From Cyanobacteria bacterium SIG27 (lineage in GTDB: Bacteria; Cyanobacteriota; Vampirovibrionia; Gastranaerophilales; Gastranaerophilaceae), in assembly GCA_015152565.1 (NCBI GenBank), contig SUTT01000017.1, positions 1-42,236 of the forward strand: a DNA stretch of 42,236 nucleotides. The letters run 5' to 3'. The notes under the pieces were generated by a model. It ran no database searches and was not told the DNA's origin. It worked only from the letters and a program-made list of their open reading frames with translations. Below are positions 18,139-26,855 of the stretch, piece by piece. Numbering within the stretch: the first letter of the stretch is position 1; every line of letters starts with the position of its first letter. Made by a program: the position numbers and the translations under genes.

Positions 18139-18616
18139 TTTTATTGAAAAAATTATGAATAGCACAGCCTTTAAAAAATTAAGGGCTGTGTTTTCGTTTT
18201 GTTTTCAATATTTGCATAAGAAATTTTTGTGGGGAATTTTTTCTAAAATTGATGAAAAATTTTTCAAATTTCTTTTTGTTGGTTTTTTAAATACTGCTTT
18301 TAGCTATTTTCTATATGCATTATTTGTAACCTTGGGGTTAGTTGCTAACTTGGCGTTATTGTTTCAATATATTCTTGGGGTTTTATGGAATTTTAAAACA
18401 ACAGGGAGTATTGTTTTTCAAAATAAAAATAACAAGCTGGTTTTCAAGTTTATTTTAAGTTATGTTTTTACTTTTGCAATAAACAGTGTTTTATTAAAAT
18501 TTTTAGTTAATTATATTAATGACTATTTGGCGCAGGCTATTTTAATTTTGCCTATTGCGCTTTTATCATTTATCATTTTAAAACATTGGGTTTTTAAAGT
18601 TAAGCAAGAAGATTAA
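18128..18616 (+). CDS. GtrA-family membrane protein
   Basis: 162 residues from ATG 18128, which overlaps the rplA stop by 11 nt. ATG 18155 (MNSTAFKK) is an alternative. No SD is clear, so translational coupling to rplA is plausible. Four hydrophobic segments lie in the last 120 residues. The family features [16 protein letters not shown] and the closing KHWVFK are typical of GtrA, small four-helix proteins thought to help move lipid-linked sugars across the inner membrane. It is convergent with, and overlaps by 17 nt, the next minus-strand gene. Confidence 0.8.
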   Translation: MLVNFIEKIMNSTAFKKLRAVFSFCFQYLHKKFLWGIFSKIDEKFFKFLFVGFLNTAFSYFLYALFVTLGLVANLALLFQYILGVLWNFKTTGSIVFQNKNNKLVFKFILSYVFTFAINSVLLKFLVNYINDYLAQAILILPIALLSFIILKHWVFKVKQED

Positions 18617-18869
18617 GCACTTTTTTAGTTGTTGTGTTGTGAGTTTGTAATTCGGTGTCTATTTGACTTTCATCTTCATTTTGAATTAGGTCAATTCCAA
18701 TATCAATGATGTCATCGTCGCTATCCATTTTGGTTGGATTAAATTCATCAAAACCTGAAAACATTTGCTTTCTGGTTATATAATGCGCTTCTGTTGCCTC
18801 AAGGTGTTGAGGTTTAATTTTTGTTCTTATATCATTTATGACGTTTGTTATTTTTGTTATTAATGCCAT
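18600..18869 (-). CDS. Small acidic hypothetical protein
   Basis: 89 residues, function unknown. The acidic middle (MDSDDDIIDIGIDLIQNEDES, about residues 48-68) lacks hydrophobic segments. ATG 18869 follows AGAGG. An extended -10 (TGATATAAT on the minus strand, hexamer 18890-18885) gives a short SD-bearing leader. The good promoter and SD argue that this is a real gene. The 3' end overlaps gtrA. Confidence 0.65.
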   Translation of the reverse strand: MALITKITNVINDIRTKIKPQHLEATEAHYITRKQMFSGFDEFNPTKMDSDDDIIDIGIDLIQNEDESQIDTELQTHNTTTKKVLNLLA

Positions 18870-18884
18870 AGTGCCTCTAGAAAA

Positions 18885-18893
18885 ATTATATCA
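18885..18893 (-). promoter_or_regulatory. Extended -10 promoter
   Basis: TG-A-TATAAT on the minus strand, ending 15 nt before ATG 18869; it drives the 89-residue gene. Confidence 0.55.
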
Positions 18894-18999
18894 TAAACAT
18901 ATTTTAATGTTATGTAAAGTAAAGATTAAGCCTGCGAGGTCTTTACGTACAATAATCAGTCAGTACAATAGTAATAGTCGGAGTTATTAAGGTGCGCAT

Positions 19000-20406
19000 A
19001 TGATTAAATTAGATTATTTAAACGTTTCCAACCAAATTATTGGTGAAGAAGGGCTTGATTTAGCGTCAAGTTTTAATGAGTATGCGCCTAAAATTCAAGA
19101 AATAATCACAAATTTAAACATGAGAAAAGACAAACCTGGTTCCTGGCTTCAATGGATGAATTTAGGATACAATGAAGAAACGGTTTGGTATGTTAAAGAA
19201 TTTGCTGCAATGGTTGATGGCAGGTTTGATAACGTTTTAGTTCTTGGAATTGGTGGCTCTGCATTGGGCGCTCAGGCTCTATCTGAGGCGCTTTTAAAAC
19301 CATATTGGAATTTATTGGATAAAGAAAAACGTGATAATCTTCCTAAAATCTTTTTCTTAGATAATATTGACCCTGACCAAATTAGCGCACTTTTAGAAAT
19401 TTTAGATTTAAGAAAAACTTTAGTTAATGTTATTACTAAATCTGGCTCAACTGCTGAAACTATGAGTCAATTTATGATAATTAAAGATAAGATGCAAGAG
19501 CTTTTAGGGGATGATTATAGAAAAAATATTGTTGCAACAACAGATAAACAAGTTGGCATTTTAAGACAATTAGCAAATGAAGAGGGCTATAAAACTTTTG
19601 TTGTTCCGGATGATGTCGGTGGACGTTTTAGTGTGTTTTCGGCTGTTGGACTTGTACCTTTGGCTTTAGTTGGAATTGATATTGATGAAATCATCAGAGG
19701 TATTAAAATAATGGATTTAACCCTAAAAAATACCGATATCAATAAAAATATTGCAGCTCAAAATGCACTAATTCATTTCTTGATGGATAAACAAAAAGGC
19801 AAATATCTTAGTGTTATGATGCCTTATTCATCACGTTTAAAATATGTTTCTGATTGGTATGTTCAACTTTGGGCAGAATCATTAGGAAAAGAATTTGATA
19901 GAGATGGAAATAAAATCAACAATGGTCCAACGCCAATTAAGGCTCTTGGCGCAACCGATCAACATAGCCAAATTCAGCTTTATAATGAGGGCAAAAACGA
20001 CAAAGTAATCACATTTGTTCGTGTTGATGAATTTGATAATGAGCTAAATATTCCAAATATTTTTGAATATACTGGCTTAAATTATCTTGGTGGAAAAACA
20101 ATCAATCGCTTAATTAATGCAGAAGCAGACGCAACTGCTGTTGCTCTATCTGATTATAAACGCCCTAATATTACAATTAGATTGCCTAAAATCAATGAAT
20201 ATTATTTAGCGCAATTGTTCTATATGCTTGAAATGCAAACTGCAATTATTGGTGAATTATATAACATTAATGCTTTTAATCAGCCTGGAGTTGAACAAGC
20301 TAAAAATTATACTTACGCATTAATGGGCAGATTAGGCTATGAAGAATCAGCGGCAGAATTGAATGAAAAAATAAACAGGGGTAACATTGGGGGGTTAAAT
20401 GCTTAA
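19000..20406 (+). CDS. pgi: Glucose-6-phosphate isomerase
   Basis: 468 residues, the shorter bacterial form. It interconverts glucose-6-P and fructose-6-P. Phosphate-binding motifs are LGIGGSALGAQ (82-92) and TKSGSTAETM. Family signatures GGRFSVFSAVGLVPLA and AESLGKEFDRDGN are present, with the catalytic His region at DQHSQIQL. AAGGTG serves as SD for ATG 19000. The upstream DNA has two GTACAATA copies. It overlaps speB by 8 nt. Together with glgC at 33.7 kb, it suggests glycogen and hexose metabolism. Confidence 0.95.
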   Translation: MIKLDYLNVSNQIIGEEGLDLASSFNEYAPKIQEIITNLNMRKDKPGSWLQWMNLGYNEETVWYVKEFAAMVDGRFDNVLVLGIGGSALGAQALSEALLKPYWNLLDKEKRDNLPKIFFLDNIDPDQISALLEILDLRKTLVNVITKSGSTAETMSQFMIIKDKMQELLGDDYRKNIVATTDKQVGILRQLANEEGYKTFVVPDDVGGRFSVFSAVGLVPLALVGIDIDEIIRGIKIMDLTLKNTDINKNIAAQNALIHFLMDKQKGKYLSVMMPYSSRLKYVSDWYVQLWAESLGKEFDRDGNKINNGPTPIKALGATDQHSQIQLYNEGKNDKVITFVRVDEFDNELNIPNIFEYTGLNYLGGKTINRLINAEADATAVALSDYKRPNITIRLPKINEYYLAQLFYMLEMQTAIIGELYNINAFNQPGVEQAKNYTYALMGRLGYEESAAELNEKINRGNIGGLNA

Positions 20407-21235
20407 AGGACCATTTTTATCTAAAGATTTTATTGGCGCTAATCCTGATTATAATTCATCTAAAATTGTAATGCTTGGAATGCCTTATGATTGCACTTGT
20501 TCAAATCGTGCCGGTACTCGCTTTGGTCCGCAAGCAGCTCGATTAGAAAGCATTGGAATTGAAACATATTCTGTTTATTTTAATTCTGAAATGGAAGATT
20601 TAGCTTTTTATGATGCAGGCGATCTTGAATATCCTTTTGGAAATGCACAGCGTGCACTTGATATAACAGAGCAAAACGTTGATTGCATTTATAACGATAA
20701 TAAAAAACTTCTTGGAATTGGCGGAGAACATTTAATTACTTTAGCTTCCGTTAAATCTGTTTTAAAAAAATATGATAATGTTGCTGTTATTCAATTTGAC
20801 GCTCATACGGATTTAAGAAAGCAATATTTAGGAGAAGAGCTGACTCATAGTGGAGTTATGTATAGAATTGCTGAGCTAATTGGTTATGAAAATATTGCTC
20901 AAATTGGGCTTAGAAGTGGCGAAAAAGAAGAATTTGAGCTTGTTAAAAAATACGACACGCTAAAAACTAAAAAAGAAGAATTAGATAAATTTAAAGATAA
21001 AAACATCTTTTTAACAATCGACCTTGATGTTTTAGACCCAAGCTTAATGAGTGGAGTGGGAACTCCTGAAGCAGGCGGATTAACTTATCTGGAGCTTATG
21101 GATTGGTTGATGTATCTTAAAAATTTCAATATTGTTGGGGCTGATATAATGGAGCTTGCTCCAGATGTTGATATCACAAAAACATCAACTGCAACAACTT
21201 GCAAGTTAATTCGAGAAGTTTTAAATCTTTTATAA
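20399..21235 (+). CDS. speB: Agmatinase-like ureohydrolase
   Basis: 278 residues of the arginase/agmatinase family. The dimanganese ligands are in place: GGEH (His111), DAHTD (Asp134, His136, Asp138), DLD (Asp208, Asp210). The family stretch VLDPSLMSGVGTPEAGG follows. It probably hydrolyses agmatine to putrescine and urea. Guanidino-acid or formimidoyl substrates cannot be excluded, since no arginine decarboxylase is nearby. It overlaps pgi by 8 nt, with a G-run just before the ATG acting as a poor SD. Confidence 0.85.
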   Translation: MLKGPFLSKDFIGANPDYNSSKIVMLGMPYDCTCSNRAGTRFGPQAARLESIGIETYSVYFNSEMEDLAFYDAGDLEYPFGNAQRALDITEQNVDCIYNDNKKLLGIGGEHLITLASVKSVLKKYDNVAVIQFDAHTDLRKQYLGEELTHSGVMYRIAELIGYENIAQIGLRSGEKEEFELVKKYDTLKTKKEELDKFKDKNIFLTIDLDVLDPSLMSGVGTPEAGGLTYLELMDWLMYLKNFNIVGADIMELAPDVDITKTSTATTCKLIREVLNLL

Positions 21236-21243
21236 TTTTTGGA

Positions 21244-21357
21244 TTATAAACAAAACATTACGCCATACAACGATAAAACACCAACACTTGAGATAATAAT
21301 CCAAAAGTGGGTCATTGGGTGTAAGTTATTCCAAATTTCTGCGATTGTTGATTTCAT
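21244..21357 (-). CDS. 37-residue single-span membrane microprotein
   Basis: Not previously obvious because of its size. The reading frame starts MKSTIAEIWNNLHP and ends in a hydrophobic stretch (residues about 18-37, FWIIISSVGVLSLYGVMFCL) that would span a membrane once. Support comes from a minus-strand promoter TTAACT-16 bp-TATAAT placed exactly 6 nt before the ATG, matching other leaderless-type starts in the window. There is no SD. It lies between speB and wecB in an otherwise empty 234-bp gap. Function unknown. Confidence 0.55.
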   Translation of the reverse strand: MKSTIAEIWNNLHPMTHFWIIISSVGVLSLYGVMFCL

Positions 21358-21363
21358 AGTTGA

Positions 21364-21391
21364 ATTATATAATTTTTAAATTTAAAGTTAA
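21364..21391 (-). promoter_or_regulatory. Leaderless-type promoter of the microprotein
   Basis: Minus strand: TTAACT (21391-21386), 16-bp spacer, TATAAT (21369-21364), then 6 nt to ATG 21357. Confidence 0.55.
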
Positions 21392-21432
21392 TCATCCAAC
21401 AGGACTAGTTTGTTTTATTTAATGATTTTTTC

Positions 21433-21460
21433 TTGTATAACAACTTTTATAATGTAAAAT
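21433..21460 (+). promoter_or_regulatory. Near-leaderless promoter of wecB
   Basis: TTGTAT (21433-21438), 16-bp spacer, TAAAAT (21455-21460), then 9 nt to ATG 21470. The predicted leader is about 3 nt, with no room for an SD. Confidence 0.6.
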
Positions 21461-21469
21461 AAACGTATT

Positions 21470-22582
21470 ATGGATAAAAAAATTAAAATAGCGCTCGTTT
21501 TTGGAACACGCCCTGAGGCAATAAAAATGTGCCCTTTGGTTAAAAAACTAAAGGAAAATGATAAATTTGAAGTCTTAACAATAGTAACAGCGCAACACCG
21601 TCAAATGCTTGATAGTGTCTTAGAGCTTTTTGAAGTTGTGCCTGATTATGATTTAAATTTAATGAAGCCAAATCAAAATCTTTGGAATTTATCAAGCGAT
21701 ATTTTGCTTGAAACAAAGAAAGTTTTTGACGAAGTTAAGCCTGATTTAGTTTTGGTCCACGGTGATACTACAACAGCGGGAATTAGTGCGCTAAGCGCTT
21801 TTTATTCAAGAATTAAAATAGGACATGTTGAAGCAGGGCTTCGTACTTTTGATAAAGATTATCCATTTCCTGAAGAAATTAATCGTGTAATTGTTGATTC
21901 TGTTTCTGATTTAATGTTTTGTCCAACAGATAAAGCGTGCGAAAATATTAAAAATTCAGGAATTAAAAAAGGTATTTATAAAACAGGAAATACTGTAATT
22001 GACGCTCTTTTATATGTTGTTGAAAACAAAAAAGATGACCTTAGTTTTATTGATTTAAATCCAAATTTAAAAACAATTCTTTTAACTTCCCACAGAAGGG
22101 AAAATTTTGGAAAACCATTAGAAAATATTTGTTATGCAATAAAAGAACTTGTTGAAAAAAACAAAGATATTCAAGTTGTTTATCCACTTCATTTAAATCC
22201 AAATGTGAGAAATACTGTTAAACCGATATTAGATAATATTGATAGAGTTAAATTAATCGAGCCATTGGATTATGTTCCATTTTGTAATTTGATGAAAAAA
22301 TCTCATATCATTTTAACCGATTCAGGCGGTGTTCAAGAAGAAGCTCCAACATTAGGAGTTCCAGTTTTGGTTTTAAGAGATGAAACAGAACGCCCTGAAG
22401 CAATTCAATATGGCGGAGTTAAGCTTGTTGGAGCTCATAAAGAAAAAATTATAACAACTGTTCAAGAGTTGCTTGATCATAAAAATGAATACGAAAAAAT
22501 GTCTACTGCTGTAAATCCTTATGGAGATGGCAGAGCGTGTGAATATATTGAAAAAGCAATTTCAGATTACTTTAATATTTAA
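21470..22582 (+). CDS. wecB: UDP-N-acetylglucosamine 2-epimerase (non-hydrolysing)
   Basis: 370 residues. It interconverts UDP-GlcNAc and UDP-ManNAc for surface polysaccharide. Family motifs: FGTRPEAIKMCPLVK near the start, VHGDTTTAG, HVEAGLRTFD with PFPEEINR, LLTSHRRENFGKP, and LTDSGGVQEEAP. These cover both Rossmann domains of the GT-B-like fold. Length is normal. There is no SD; it is probably translated from a nearly leaderless mRNA. The stop overlaps that of the convergent thiF/moeB-like gene by 4 nt. Confidence 0.95.
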   Translation: MDKKIKIALVFGTRPEAIKMCPLVKKLKENDKFEVLTIVTAQHRQMLDSVLELFEVVPDYDLNLMKPNQNLWNLSSDILLETKKVFDEVKPDLVLVHGDTTTAGISALSAFYSRIKIGHVEAGLRTFDKDYPFPEEINRVIVDSVSDLMFCPTDKACENIKNSGIKKGIYKTGNTVIDALLYVVENKKDDLSFIDLNPNLKTILLTSHRRENFGKPLENICYAIKELVEKNKDIQVVYPLHLNPNVRNTVKPILDNIDRVKLIEPLDYVPFCNLMKKSHIILTDSGGVQEEAPTLGVPVLVLRDETERPEAIQYGGVKLVGAHKEKIITTVQELLDHKNEYEKMSTAVNPYGDGRACEYIEKAISDYFNI

Positions 22583-23319
22583 AAGGCAAACTCTTGCTTA
22601 TTGCAAACATCGCAAGCAATATTTTTTTCATAAGGAAGAATTTTAAATTCACCTTTATAGCCATCATACATTAAAAATTTGTTTAATAATGGTTGAGCGC
22701 AACCTGTGATAACTTTTAAAACCTCTTGTGCTTGCAAGCCTGATATAACGCTAACTACAGGAGATAGGGAGCAAGTTGGTTCGCTATCAAATTTATCAGG
22801 TTTTTGAACGACGCAAGAAAGACAACCTGTTTGTTTTGGAATGATTGTTGTAACCTGCCCACAAAAGCCTTGTGCGCTTCCGTGGACTAAAATCATATTA
22901 TGATTTTGTGCAATATCATTTAAAATGTATTTTGATTCGTAAGAATCAAAGCAATCAACGATGATATCATAGCCTTCGATAATGCTAAAATAGTTGAGTT
23001 CGTTGATTTTAATTTTGTCGATTTCAACTTTAATATCTGGGTTGAAGTCTTGCACCCATTCTTTTGCAGACATTACTTTCGCTCTGCCGATGTTTTTATA
23101 TTTATGAATTAATTGACGATTGAAGTTTGTTTCTTCAATTACTTCGCTATCTACAACTTTAATTTGACCAACTCCAAGTGCTGCAAGGTTCATAACAACG
23201 CCACTACCAAGTCCGCCAACACCCATTACAAGAACTTTTGATGTAATTAACTTTTCTTGTTGTTCTTGTGTAATGCCGCCAATTTCGAGGTTTCTTTGGT
23301 ATCTGTCAAATTTAATCAT
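22579..23319 (-). CDS. E1-like adenylyltransferase (ThiF/MoeB/HesA family)
   Basis: 246 residues. The N-terminus (RYQRNLEIGGITQEQQEKL) and the ATP-binding GVGGLGSG (33-40) are those of ThiF/MoeB enzymes, which adenylylate the C-terminal Gly of a sulfur-carrier protein. Arg68 follows in NFNRQ, Asp122 lies in IIVDCFDS, and the zinc pairs are CLSC (166/169) and CDVC (236/239). Cys183 lies where a catalytic Cys can occur. It cannot be assigned to thiamine or molybdopterin synthesis because no ThiS/MoaD is near. Its start overlaps the end of fliN by 8 nt. Confidence 0.85.
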   Translation of the reverse strand: MIKFDRYQRNLEIGGITQEQQEKLITSKVLVMGVGGLGSGVVMNLAALGVGQIKVVDSEVIEETNFNRQLIHKYKNIGRAKVMSAKEWVQDFNPDIKVEIDKIKINELNYFSIIEGYDIIVDCFDSYESKYILNDIAQNHNMILVHGSAQGFCGQVTTIIPKQTGCLSCVVQKPDKFDSEPTCSLSPVVSVISGLQAQEVLKVITGCAQPLLNKFLMYDGYKGEFKILPYEKNIACDVCNKQEFAF

Positions 23320-23611
23320 TGTTGCGTTTTTCTAGTTGCTTATTTTCAATTATTTCTACTATTTTAATTCCGTACGTATCTTCAATTGCAACGATTTTGC
23401 CCTTTGCAATTAAAATATCATCGACATAAATATTAATTGGGTCATTGCTTGTTTTATCAAGTGTGATAATTGAACCAGTATCGTATTCAATTACATCTTG
23501 AAGTTGTAATTTAGCTTTTCCTAATTCAGCAGACAAGGTTACTTCAACGTTTGCAACTTTTGCAATGTTTCTTGAATCAAGCGTGTTATTTTGTGCTAAA
23601 TCTTGCGTCAT
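23312..23611 (-). CDS. fliN: Flagellar motor switch protein FliN
   Basis: 99 residues. The SpoA/FliMN_C domain fills residues about 20-88 (VEVTLSAELGKAKLQLQDV, then GSIITLDKTSNDPINIYVDD and IAKGKIVAIEDTYGIKI). FliN forms the C-ring under the motor and interacts with CheY-linked switching. A short FliN without a CheC-type domain is normal. GGAGG precedes the ATG at 23611. It is separated from other flagellar genes and overlaps the thiF/moeB-like gene. A type III secretion SpoA homologue is the alternative, less likely with fliD in the same window. Confidence 0.88.
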   Translation of the reverse strand: MTQDLAQNNTLDSRNIAKVANVEVTLSAELGKAKLQLQDVIEYDTGSIITLDKTSNDPINIYVDDILIAKGKIVAIEDTYGIKIVEIIENKQLEKRNND

Positions 23612-23672
23612 TACTCCTCCTTATACTTTATTTATAACATATAATTAGAAGTTGACCTAATTATTACATTTT

Positions 23673-26030
23673 TTAACATATTTCAGAAACTATTTTTTCA
23701 ATATCTTTAATATCACAATTTAAAAGAGATTTTTTATAATTAACAATCAAATCAAATTCTTCTTTTAAAATTTCAAACATAGAGTCATTTTTAAATTCAT
23801 CATAGTTAAATGATTGAATGTATTGCATTTTATCGATATCTAAAATTTGAATTGAACCTATATTTTCTAAAATTTCTAAAGTAATTTGAATGAAATTTTC
23901 GCTCACTCCTAATGCGGATGAAAATCTTGCCAAATCAATATTTCCATCTAATTTATTTGCGCAATATTTTATCATTCCATTAATTTGTTTGATATAATTT
24001 TCAAGATTTTCATCAATTTGGTAATTCATAAAATGAATTTTTTTGGGCTTAATTGAAGATAAAATATTAACAAACTCTTCGTCATTTGATGGATAATCAA
24101 AAAACATTAATCCATTATGAACTGATGTTTTTTCGATAAAGTTTTCTTTTATTTTTAAATATTTTGATAATTTTTCTTTTGTTGCTGGGGTTTTTGCCCA
24201 TACGCCAATATCAAGGTTATCTTTTTGAAAATATGTTGCAATTTGGTCTAAAATTCCAACTTTTTTCCTGTGGTCGTATATTTTAAATTCATTTTTAAAT
24301 TGCTTAGATATTTCTTCGCTATATACGTCAATGATTTCTAATTGAACGCTCTGAACTCCGTTAAATTCATTTAGACGAGGGTAAAAAGCTATGTCGCATT
24401 TGGAATTTAGTGGAATTTGAAATTCATTTTCGCCCCATTTGACACATTGAAATTTTTTATCGTCTTTTGAAAAAATTAAGCGCAGGTGGTTTTGCTCTTT
24501 TCCAATAAATTTAAATTCATCCAATTTAACATCAAACATTGCTAAAATTGGTGGCTCATTGCATTGTCCAAAAGGCTCTAGTTTATCTAGTGTTTCTAAA
24601 ATATTAAGTTCAATATCCTCGGGATTTAGCTCAATATCCGCATATAAAATATTTTCTTGTTTTGCGTCAGTTGAAAAATCCTTAATGGTTTTTAAAAGAG
24701 ATGATTTAACTTCATCAAATTTTGCTGCTTCAAAAGAGCATCCGCCAGCAAGCTTGTGCCCTCCAAAACCAAGGAATAAATCTTCGTTTTCTTTTAAAAC
24801 GTTATAAACATTAATTACATCATTGCTTCTTATTGAACATCTTGCATTGTTATTTTCATCTTCTGTCATTAAAAAACAAGGCTTATTAAATTCTTCAACA
24901 ATTTTAGAAGCAACAATTCCAATAATTCCAATATGCCAAGAAGGGTTTTTTAAAATTATTGCAGGATTATTTTTTTCTTCTTTATGCTTTTTAAGATAGT
25001 CAACAACTTCTTCAAAAGTTTCTTGGCATTTTGCTTGGCGAATTTTGTTGTAATTTTCTAATTGTTCAATTATCATTTGATATTTTATTTGTTCTTTTGT
25101 TGTTAAAAATTCAAATGACAATTTAGCATTAGCTAATCTTCCAACCGCATTTATTCTTGGTGCTAAAACAAAAGCTATATCTGTGCTTGTGATTGGTCTA
25201 TCTTGAACATTATTTTTCAAAAGTTCATAAATTGCCTCACACGATTTTTCTTTTTTGTTGTTTAAAAGTTCAAGCGTCATTGCAACCATTGCACGGTTTT
25301 CGCCAATTAAAGGTACAACATCTGCTACTGCTCCGCAACTTGCGATAATTAAAAGTTCATCTTTTAAATCTTGGTTAGATGAATTTTCTAATAATGCCAT
25401 AGCAAGTTTGTATGCTACAACTGAACCAGAGTTATAAGTTAAAGATGTAATATCTTCAACGCTTGTTTTTTCGTCAATTGCACTATTAACTTGCGGGTTG
25501 ATTATTGCGTAAGCTTGCGGAAGTTCGGTGTCTGTTGAGTGGTGGTCTGTTATAATTGTATCTACACCTAAACCTTTTAAGAGGTTGACCTCTGCAACAT
25601 TAGATATAGCACAATCAACAGTTATAACAAGTTTTACTTTTTCTTTTGAAATTAATTTAATTAATTCTTTGGAATTTAATCCGTGACCATGTAAAAGTCT
25701 ATCGGGAATAAAAGAAATTACTTTAGCGTTTAATTCTTGCAAAGTTTTATATAAAACAGTGCTTGAAGTTACGCCATCACAGTCAAAATCACCCCAAATT
25801 AAGATAACTTGTCCTTTTTCAATTGCAAGATTAATCCTCTCAACTGCTTTTTTCATATCTGAAAAAGCGTAAGGTGAGATTAAATCATTTTTTGATGGAT
25901 TTAAAAATTTATTAACGCTTTTTTCATCTTTTAAATTTCTTAAAGCTAAAAGTTCATTTAAAAAAGAATCTTTGCTAAAAGATTGAACATTGTTTATTTT
26001 TTCCCTGATGGCTATTTTTCTATATTTCAT
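23673..26030 (-). CDS. recJ: Single-stranded-DNA exonuclease RecJ
   Basis: 785 residues, longer than the usual 550-580. The DHH phosphoesterase core has DFDCDG (81-86), TVDC (Asp139) and TDHHSTD (161-167); APRINAVGRLANA follows. The DHHA1 domain has GFGGHKLAGGC near residue 420, and an OB-like region lies about 470-570. It degrades 5' single-stranded DNA in recombination and mismatch repair. The extra 200 residues at the C-terminus (about 580-785) resemble no domain I recognise. The SD is AAGGA. It precedes fliN on the same strand by 61 nt. Confidence 0.93.
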   Translation of the reverse strand: MKYRKIAIREKINNVQSFSKDSFLNELLALRNLKDEKSVNKFLNPSKNDLISPYAFSDMKKAVERINLAIEKGQVILIWGDFDCDGVTSSTVLYKTLQELNAKVISFIPDRLLHGHGLNSKELIKLISKEKVKLVITVDCAISNVAEVNLLKGLGVDTIITDHHSTDTELPQAYAIINPQVNSAIDEKTSVEDITSLTYNSGSVVAYKLAMALLENSSNQDLKDELLIIASCGAVADVVPLIGENRAMVAMTLELLNNKKEKSCEAIYELLKNNVQDRPITSTDIAFVLAPRINAVGRLANAKLSFEFLTTKEQIKYQMIIEQLENYNKIRQAKCQETFEEVVDYLKKHKEEKNNPAIILKNPSWHIGIIGIVASKIVEEFNKPCFLMTEDENNNARCSIRSNDVINVYNVLKENEDLFLGFGGHKLAGGCSFEAAKFDEVKSSLLKTIKDFSTDAKQENILYADIELNPEDIELNILETLDKLEPFGQCNEPPILAMFDVKLDEFKFIGKEQNHLRLIFSKDDKKFQCVKWGENEFQIPLNSKCDIAFYPRLNEFNGVQSVQLEIIDVYSEEISKQFKNEFKIYDHRKKVGILDQIATYFQKDNLDIGVWAKTPATKEKLSKYLKIKENFIEKTSVHNGLMFFDYPSNDEEFVNILSSIKPKKIHFMNYQIDENLENYIKQINGMIKYCANKLDGNIDLARFSSALGVSENFIQITLEILENIGSIQILDIDKMQYIQSFNYDEFKNDSMFEILKEEFDLIVNYKKSLLNCDIKDIEKIVSEIC

Positions 26031-26041
26031 ACTATCCTTAA

Positions 26042-26065
26042 AAAAGGGCTTTAATAAGCCCTTTT
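26042..26065 (-). terminator. Intrinsic terminator of the BI-1 gene
   Basis: 10-bp perfect stem AAAAGGGCTT / AAGCCCTTTT (26042-26051 / 26056-26065). It lies just beyond the stop of the minus-strand BI-1 gene and before recJ. Confidence 0.8.
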
Positions 26066-26067
26066 AA

Positions 26068-26796
26068 CTAATCTCTGCTATTTAACTGAGCTAATAATCT
26101 TAAAGCTTCAAGATATAACCAAATTAAAGTAACTAACAACCCAAAACCGCCATACCATTCAAAGTATTGTGGCAATTGGTTTTGCGCTCCACGCTCAATA
26201 AAATCAAAATCCATTATAAAATTAAACGCTGCAATTCCGCAAATTAAAAGACTAACGCCAATTCCAAGAATGCTGCCATTAAATATTGTCATAGGATGAC
26301 CCATTAAAGAGCCGATAAAACCTGCAAGATAAAATATTGCAACAGCAACAGTTGCAGTAAAAACAATTTGTCTTAATCTATCTGTTGCTTTAATTATGCC
26401 AGTTTTATACAAAAATAACATTGAAAATAGGGTTAAAATAGTTATTCCAATAGCATTAAAAACAATGCCGTCAAAAGCTTGTCCGTATGCATAGCTAACT
26501 GCGCCTACAACTAATCCCTCACAAATCGCATAAGCAGGAGCTGTGATTGGAGATGATTTAGGATTAAATGAAGCAACAATTGCTAAAATTAAACCTGCAA
26601 TAGCTCCACCTATCATTAGCATATAAGCTTTGTCCATAAAACCTTGAGCACATATTGTCCAAGTATAATATGCTACAAAAATAACTATAGCTAATAAAAT
26701 ACCAGTTTTATTAATCGCACCAGAAATGCTCATTGCTTTACCTTCTGATAAAGCCTCTTCTCTAACATCAATTTTTAATAAAGGATTACTAGACAT
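26068..26796 (-). CDS. Bax inhibitor-1 / YccA-family membrane protein
   Basis: 242 residues from ATG 26796. It has seven hydrophobic segments and closing features typical of this family (DFDFIERGAQNQLPQYFEW, then WLYLEALRLL). Bacterial members are inner-membrane proteins; some behave as pH-sensitive calcium leak channels or protect FtsH-dependent processes. Start choice: AGGAGGAG lies 5-6 nt before ATG 26796, whereas a longer in-frame start lies on the -10 box. TGTATAAT on the minus strand (26831-26824) is the promoter. Divergent from coaE. Confidence 0.88.
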   Translation of the reverse strand: MSSNPLLKIDVREEALSEGKAMSISGAINKTGILLAIVIFVAYYTWTICAQGFMDKAYMLMIGGAIAGLILAIVASFNPKSSPITAPAYAICEGLVVGAVSYAYGQAFDGIVFNAIGITILTLFSMLFLYKTGIIKATDRLRQIVFTATVAVAIFYLAGFIGSLMGHPMTIFNGSILGIGVSLLICGIAAFNFIMDFDFIERGAQNQLPQYFEWYGGFGLLVTLIWLYLEALRLLAQLNSRD

Positions 26797-26819
26797 TTTT
26801 TCTCCTCCTAAACTAACAA

Positions 26820-26849
26820 TTGAATTATACAATAATTTTAAGTTAAAAT
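26820..26849 (+). promoter_or_regulatory. Leaderless-type promoter of coaE
   Basis: TTGAAT (26820-26825), 18-bp spacer, TAAAAT (26844-26849), then 6 nt to ATG 26856. No SD. It overlaps the divergent BI-1 promoter. Confidence 0.6.
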
Positions 26850-26855
26850 AAAGTT

